Shown: positions 60,063 to 64,000 of the stretch, in pieces
Layout: each line of letters opens with the position of its first letter
Position numbering within the stretch: the stretch's first letter is position 1
Assembly (NCBI RefSeq): GCF_000469155.1
Contig: NZ_AWXE01000001.1
Location: forward strand, 310,001-374,000
Source of the DNA: Candidatus Micropelagos thuwalensis
Lineage (GTDB): Bacteria > Pseudomonadota > Alphaproteobacteria > RS24
DNA length: 64,000 nt
Reading direction: 5' to 3'
Notes under the pieces: generated by a model
The model's database searches: none
The model's input: the letters and a program-made list of their open reading frames with translations, nothing else
What the model was told of the DNA's origin: nothing
Translations under genes and position numbers: made by a program

Positions 60063-61199
60063 TCATGCCTTTTCAAATGGCGGTATATCGCCCTCATTCT
60101 GGTCTCTATAAAAAGCCGCTACAAAAGCTTCAAATGAACCCGCCTCAATATTTTGCCGCATTTCTTGCATGAGTGATTGGTAATAATGAAGATTATTCCA
60201 GGTCAATAACATTGCCGCGAGATATTCACCACATCTGACCAAATGATGCAAATAGGCTCGGCTATACTGACTTGCCGCTGGGCAATCACATTCTTCATCA
60301 AGTGGCCTCGGGTCATTAGCGTGACGGGCATTCTTTAAATTAACTTTACCTTTGCGTGTATAGGCCAAACCATGACGCCCGGCGCGAGTCGGCATCACAC
60401 AATCAAACATATCAATACCTTTGGCAACGGAAAGGACGAGATCTTCGGGCGTACCGACCCCCATAAGATATCGCGGTTTATCTTCAGGTAAGGCGGGAAC
60501 CGTGAATTCCAGCACCTTTAACATTTCTTCTTGTCCCTCACCAACAGCAAGACCACCAACGGCATATCCGTCAAAACCGATATCAAGGAGATTTGACACG
60601 CTTTCCAGTCGAAGATTTTCATAAACCCCGCCCTGGACAATCCCAAACAGCGCATCACCTTCGCCTTTATCGTAAAGCTGGAAAGCCTTTTTCGATCTTT
60701 CAGCCCAACGCGTAGACAACGCCATCGAGTCACGCGCCTGTTTTTCGGTTGCCGGGAATGGGGTACATTCATCCAAAATCATGCGTATATTCGCACCCAA
60801 AAGTGTTTGTATTTCTATACTGCGCTCGGGGGTAAGCATGTAGGACTTTCCATCAATATGGCTCTGAAAATTGACACCTTCCTCACTCATTTTTCGGAGC
60901 TTAGAAAGCGACATCACCTGAAACCCTCCACTATCGGTAAGTATGGGTCCCTCCCATTTCATAAAATCATGCAAACCGCCAAGTTCGGCAACTTCTTCAG
61001 CACCAGGTCGCAACATCAAATGATAGGTGTTGCCAAGAACAATGTCCGCGCCAAGGTCTTTTACCTGTTCCATATACATCGCCTTGACAGTGCCAGCCGT
61101 CCCAACAGGCATAAAAGCAGGCGTTCTTATCTCACCTCTAGGGGTAATGACTTTGCCACGCCGTGCATTTTTATCCTTTGAATGAAGTATGAAATCCAT
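60063..61199 (-). CDS. tgt: tRNA-guanine transglycosylase Tgt with incomplete zinc site
   Basis: 378-residue enzyme exchanging guanine 34 for preQ1 (or queuine) in queuosine synthesis. Present are [12 protein letters not shown] with the substrate-binding Asp, [12 protein letters not shown] and [12 protein letters not shown] with the catalytic Asp. The zinc-binding region reads [18 protein letters not shown] and later [11 protein letters not shown]. Compared with the normal C-x-C-x2-C ... H pattern, Cys304 and Cys306 remain, but the third Cys is Ala309 and the His position is Asn335. The rest is intact, so either zinc binding differs or the protein has changed role. It follows queA after 9 bases, in the usual order. 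Confidence 0.95.
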   Translation of the reverse strand: MDFILHSKDKNARRGKVITPRGEIRTPAFMPVGTAGTVKAMYMEQVKDLGADIVLGNTYHLMLRPGAEEVAELGGLHDFMKWEGPILTDSGGFQVMSLSKLRKMSEEGVNFQSHIDGKSYMLTPERSIEIQTLLGANIRMILDECTPFPATEKQARDSMALSTRWAERSKKAFQLYDKGEGDALFGIVQGGVYENLRLESVSNLLDIGFDGYAVGGLAVGEGQEEMLKVLEFTVPALPEDKPRYLMGVGTPEDLVLSVAKGIDMFDCVMPTRAGRHGLAYTRKGKVNLKNARHANDPRPLDEECDCPAASQYSRAYLHHLVRCGEYLAAMLLTWNNLHYYQSLMQEMRQNIEAGSFEAFVAAFYRDQNEGDIPPFEKA

Positions 61200-61208
61200 G
61201 GCGTAATT

Positions 61209-62297
61209 TTAATTAACTTTATCAGCTAATTCCAGCAGGCAGGCATCGCCATAGGAATAAAATCTGTAATTATTTTGAACGGCATGGTTATAGGCTTTTT
61301 TCATTGTGTTCAGCCCTGAAAAAGCTGAAACGAGCATAAATAATGTTGATTTGGGCAAGTGAAAATTGGTCAAAAGCATGTCGGCAGCTCTGAAACGATA
61401 ACCGGGTTTAATAAAAATATCAGTCGCTTTTGCAAACGGCATTATCCGTCCGTCATCTCTTGCCGCAGACTCCAATAGTCTTAAAGACGTCGTCCCAACA
61501 CAACAAATTTTATGGCCGTCTTGCTTTGATCTATTGAGCCTTTCAGCGATCTCAGGCTTAACTTCGCCCCACTCTGCATGCATTTTATGATTAGCAGTGT
61601 TTTCGACTTTGACAGGCAAAAAGGTTCCTGCACCTACATGTAATGTCACACGGCATATCTCAACCCCTATCACTTCAAGCTTTGCCTGTAAATCGGGAGT
61701 AAAATGAAGCCCCGCAGTCGGTGCCGCTACCGCGCCGTCATGTTCAGCGAATAAAGTTTGATAATCTTGGTTATCTTTATCATCTGGTTGGCGTTTACCA
61801 GCTATATACGGGGGTAAAGGCATGGATCCGATAAGCCCAAGAAGCTCATCCATTTTGTTTAATGATAAATTAAAATCAATTAACGCCTCGCCTTGTTCTT
61901 TTTCCAAAACGGTTGCTTGATATGTAATGCCAGCCGTATCCTCAAAACGGATAACATCACCTTGCTTCACCTTTTTTGCAGGCTTGAGCAGACATTTCCA
62001 AGCACTCGCACCTTGTCGTTCAATAAGGTTAAGCTCTATTTTAGCGCCCAGATTTTGTTCTGCATCTATAGCAGCATCACTAAGCCGGGTTCCTGAAAGT
62101 TTGGCCGGAATCACCCGTGTATCATTGACAACCAGTGCATCGCCCTTTGAAAAGTAGGATGGTAAGTTTCGGATAATTCTATCAGTGAGATGACCGTTAG
62201 GTGCAACATGAAGGAGTTTTGCAGCGTCACGCGGTGAGGCAGGACGCAACGCAATCAGTTCGTCTGGCAGGTCAAAGTCAAATGCTTCAACCTGCAT
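61209..62297 (-). CDS. queA: S-adenosylmethionine:tRNA ribosyltransferase-isomerase QueA
   Basis: 362-residue QueA, which converts preQ1-tRNA to epoxyqueuosine-tRNA with SAM. Motifs: DFDLPDELIALRP at the N-terminus, LVVNDTRVIPAKLSG, AAPTAGLHFTPDL, VTLHVGAGTFLPVKVE and LTNFHLPKSTLFMLVSAFSG. Complete. It lies between the PPIase and tgt genes, with 5 and 9 base gaps, so this is one operon. Confidence 0.97.
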   Translation of the reverse strand: MQVEAFDFDLPDELIALRPASPRDAAKLLHVAPNGHLTDRIIRNLPSYFSKGDALVVNDTRVIPAKLSGTRLSDAAIDAEQNLGAKIELNLIERQGASAWKCLLKPAKKVKQGDVIRFEDTAGITYQATVLEKEQGEALIDFNLSLNKMDELLGLIGSMPLPPYIAGKRQPDDKDNQDYQTLFAEHDGAVAAPTAGLHFTPDLQAKLEVIGVEICRVTLHVGAGTFLPVKVENTANHKMHAEWGEVKPEIAERLNRSKQDGHKICCVGTTSLRLLESAARDDGRIMPFAKATDIFIKPGYRFRAADMLLTNFHLPKSTLFMLVSAFSGLNTMKKAYNHAVQNNYRFYSYGDACLLELADKVN

Positions 62298-62302
62298 ACG
62301 TT

Positions 62303-62845
62303 TTACTTTTCGTCATCAGTTTCCGCAAGACGCATGGTTACGATATAATCAGGTTCTTCCGGTGGCTCACCTTTGGCTATAGCATCAACATGCTCCATGC
62401 CCTCAATGACTTCAGCAAAAACTGTATATTGCCGGTTCAAGAATTCTGCATCTTCCAGACAAATAAAGAACTGACTGTTCGCACTGTCAGGATGTTGGGC
62501 GCGCGCCATACCAATCGTACCGCGTAAAAATGGTTCAGTCGAAAATTCCGCCCGTAAATCAGGATAGTCAGAACCACCCATACCAGTTCCCGTTGGATCT
62601 CCGGTTTGAGCCATGAAACCGTCAATAACGCGATGAAAGATAATGTTATCGTAGAATTTTTGTTCAGCGAGTTGTTTAATTCTCTCGACATGTTTTGGCG
62701 CCAAATCATCTCTGAGGCGTATTTTAACTACGCCTGTGCTAAGCTCCAATATCATAACAGACTCCTTTTCTGACGCGGAAGCAGGGGTTAGGGAAAGAGG
62801 TAGGATGATACAGAAAAATGCAAATAAATATTTAATGTTACGCAT
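62303..62845 (-). CDS. Cyclophilin-type peptidylprolyl isomerase, exported
   Basis: 180-residue cyclophilin with a signal peptide (FAFFCIILPLSLTPASA). Motifs FYDNIIFHRVIDGFMAQTGD, GTGMGGSDYPD and NSQFFICLED correspond to the catalytic Arg/Phe/Gln set. A periplasmic folding helper encoded between coaD and queA, as in many Alphaproteobacteria. Confidence 0.95.
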   Translation of the reverse strand: MRNIKYLFAFFCIILPLSLTPASASEKESVMILELSTGVVKIRLRDDLAPKHVERIKQLAEQKFYDNIIFHRVIDGFMAQTGDPTGTGMGGSDYPDLRAEFSTEPFLRGTIGMARAQHPDSANSQFFICLEDAEFLNRQYTVFAEVIEGMEHVDAIAKGEPPEEPDYIVTMRLAETDDEK

Positions 62846-62865
62846 TGAATAACACTCCTAACACA

Positions 62866-63357
62866 TTAATTTAGTTTAGCTTTTAGTTTTTCACAAATTG
62901 ATGTTGGGCAAAACATGCTTACATCACCTTTTAGCTGAGCAATTTGACGAACTTGAGTTGACGAAATATGAGAAATTTCCGGCGAGGCCGCCAGGAAAAC
63001 TGTTTCAACTGGTGATGATGTCTGACGATTAATATTTGCCATTTGAGTTTCGTAATTAAAATCACCAGTATTACGAAGACCTCGCAAGATCACATTGGCG
63101 CCATATTGCTCTGCAGCATGAACCATAAGTCCTTCAAAAGCTACAACTTGAACCTTGTCTACTTGGTCAGGAAGGCAATTTGAGATTTCCAGACTTATCA
63201 TTTCAAGACGTTCTTCAATTGTGAAAATCGGTTTTTTGGTTGCGCTTACACCCACACCAATTACCAGACTGTTCACAAGGCTTAAGCCGCGCGTGATGAT
63301 ATCGAGATGACCGAAAGTTAATGGATCAAAACTTCCCGGATAAAAACCTTTTAGCAT
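62866..63357 (-). CDS. coaD: Phosphopantetheine adenylyltransferase CoaD
   Basis: 163-residue enzyme of coenzyme A synthesis. Nucleotidyltransferase motif YPGSFDPLTFGHLDII at the N-terminus (GSFDP and T-x-G-H), GLRNTGDFNYETQMA and the C-terminal ISSTQVRQIAQL. The start overlaps the gyrA stop by one base (TAATG). Confidence 0.97.
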   Translation of the reverse strand: MLKGFYPGSFDPLTFGHLDIITRGLSLVNSLVIGVGVSATKKPIFTIEERLEMISLEISNCLPDQVDKVQVVAFEGLMVHAAEQYGANVILRGLRNTGDFNYETQMANINRQTSSPVETVFLAASPEISHISSTQVRQIAQLKGDVSMFCPTSICEKLKAKLN

Positions 63358-64000
63358 TATGCATCCCCTGCATCTGATGTGTCATCAGATGACGCACTTG
63401 AAGTCGTGGAAGTTTCATCATTTCCCAAACCATCATCAGGTATGGCCTCATCAGAAGTTTCGTTAAGACAAATTACGGAAACAACATGAGCATCCTCATC
63501 AGTCTTAAAGATGGTAACACCCTGCGTATTCCGCCCAGCAACACGAACATCATTGACGGGACATCTTATCAAAGTCCCGCTATCGGTCACCAACATAATC
63601 TGATCGGTTTCTTTGATAGGGAATGAAGCAACCAAAGGCCCGTTCCGGTCGGTCACAGTCATGGCAATAATACCCTTCCCGCCACGACCTGAAACGCGGT
63701 ATTCATATGCTGAGGATCGTTTGCCATAGCCGTTTTCACTTACAGTCAACAGGAATTGTTCTTGTGCCCCCATTGCGGCATAGCGCTCAGGGCTTAGCAC
63801 AGCTTCTTCACTTGTCTCCTCAAGTTCAGTGTCGTTCACATCTTCATCAGTTTCATCGGTAGCACGCCGGAGCATCGCAGCTTGTTTCAGATAGCTGTTG
63901 CGCTCTGCCGGTGAGGCATCACTATGCATCAAAATGGAAAGAGAAATAACCTTTTCATCCTTACCCAGCTTGATACCTCTCACACCTGTAGAGTTACGAC
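63357..64000 (-). CDS. gyrA: DNA gyrase subunit A, C-terminal part
   Basis: Last about 214 residues of GyrA; the frame continues past the right edge of the window (the sequence runs NSTGVRGIKLG at the border). It contains the final beta-propeller blades (GGKGIIAMTVTDRNG, VTDSGTLIRCPVNDVRVAGRNTQG), an alphaproteobacterial insertion (YLKQAAMLRRATDETDEDV) and an acidic Ser/Asp-rich tail (DDTSDAGDA). It is coupled to coaD by a one-base overlap. Confidence 0.96.
   Translation of the reverse strand, partial: RNSTGVRGIKLGKDEKVISLSILMHSDASPAERNSYLKQAAMLRRATDETDEDVNDTELEETSEEAVLSPERYAAMGAQEQFLLTVSENGYGKRSSAYEYRVSGRGGKGIIAMTVTDRNGPLVASFPIKETDQIMLVTDSGTLIRCPVNDVRVAGRNTQGVTIFKTDEDAHVVSVICLNETSDEAIPDDGLGNDETSTTSSASSDDTSDAGDA

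Overview
The window looks like a chromosomal segment of a marine-type, moderately AT-rich alphaproteobacterium that relies heavily on TonB-dependent uptake. The housekeeping blocks point there: gyrA-coaD-peptidylprolyl isomerase-queA-tgt at the right end, and mfd-sdhE / recG-DUF502 / glmS-glmU in the middle. A TonB2-type energising cluster and two large TonB-dependent receptors suggest a group such as Kordiimonadales/Emcibacterales or an uncultivated relative. The order-level placement is inference.

Layout. 1-30 kb is an accessory catabolic region: an SDR (cut by the left edge), a serine hydrolase-FAD oxidoreductase-MmgE/PrpD operon, a TonB receptor, a decayed MFS transporter, a LeuCD-like hydro-lyase pair, an isochorismatase-like amidase with two tandem PuuE-like deacetylase-fold proteins, five VOC-fold proteins (three with signal peptides), a DUF1838 protein, a second TonB receptor, an Lrp/AsnC regulator, a Tat-type amine oxidase, two MFS transporters, an AhpD-like protein and a SnoaL-like protein. 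Most of these are families that act on small organic molecules taken up through the outer membrane; the substrate cannot be read from the sequence. 30.3-33.8 kb is an isolated operon of a type IV prepilin-like protein, an 812-residue secreted protein and a 104-residue secreted protein. 33.9-42.2 kb is housekeeping (MBL-fold phosphodiesterase-like protein, TatD, Mfd, SdhE, RecG, DUF502).

42.2-48.4 kb is an AT-rich insertion between DUF502 and glmS. It carries a DCC-family protein, a P4-type integrase-like protein that has lost most catalytic residues, a full-length but decayed sufS pseudogene, and a compact run of small genes on the minus strand, three of them only 31-42 codons long and coupled to their neighbours. 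48.4-64 kb returns to core functions: glmS, glmU, an acyl-CoA dehydrogenase, the DUF3450-ExbB(long)-ExbB-ExbD-TonB-TPR cluster that probably powers the TonB receptors, a formylglycine-generating-enzyme homologue, tRNA-Lys, tgt, queA, a periplasmic PPIase, coaD and the 3' part of gyrA.

Points most worth a second look: recG seems to start at an ATT codon; Tgt lacks two of the four usual zinc ligands; the integrase-like protein keeps its fold motifs without the R...R...Y residues; an alpha/beta hydrolase has His in place of the nucleophile Ser; periplasmic VOC proteins cluster with TonB receptors; and a previously unlabelled micro-protein operon lies upstream of the sufS remnant.
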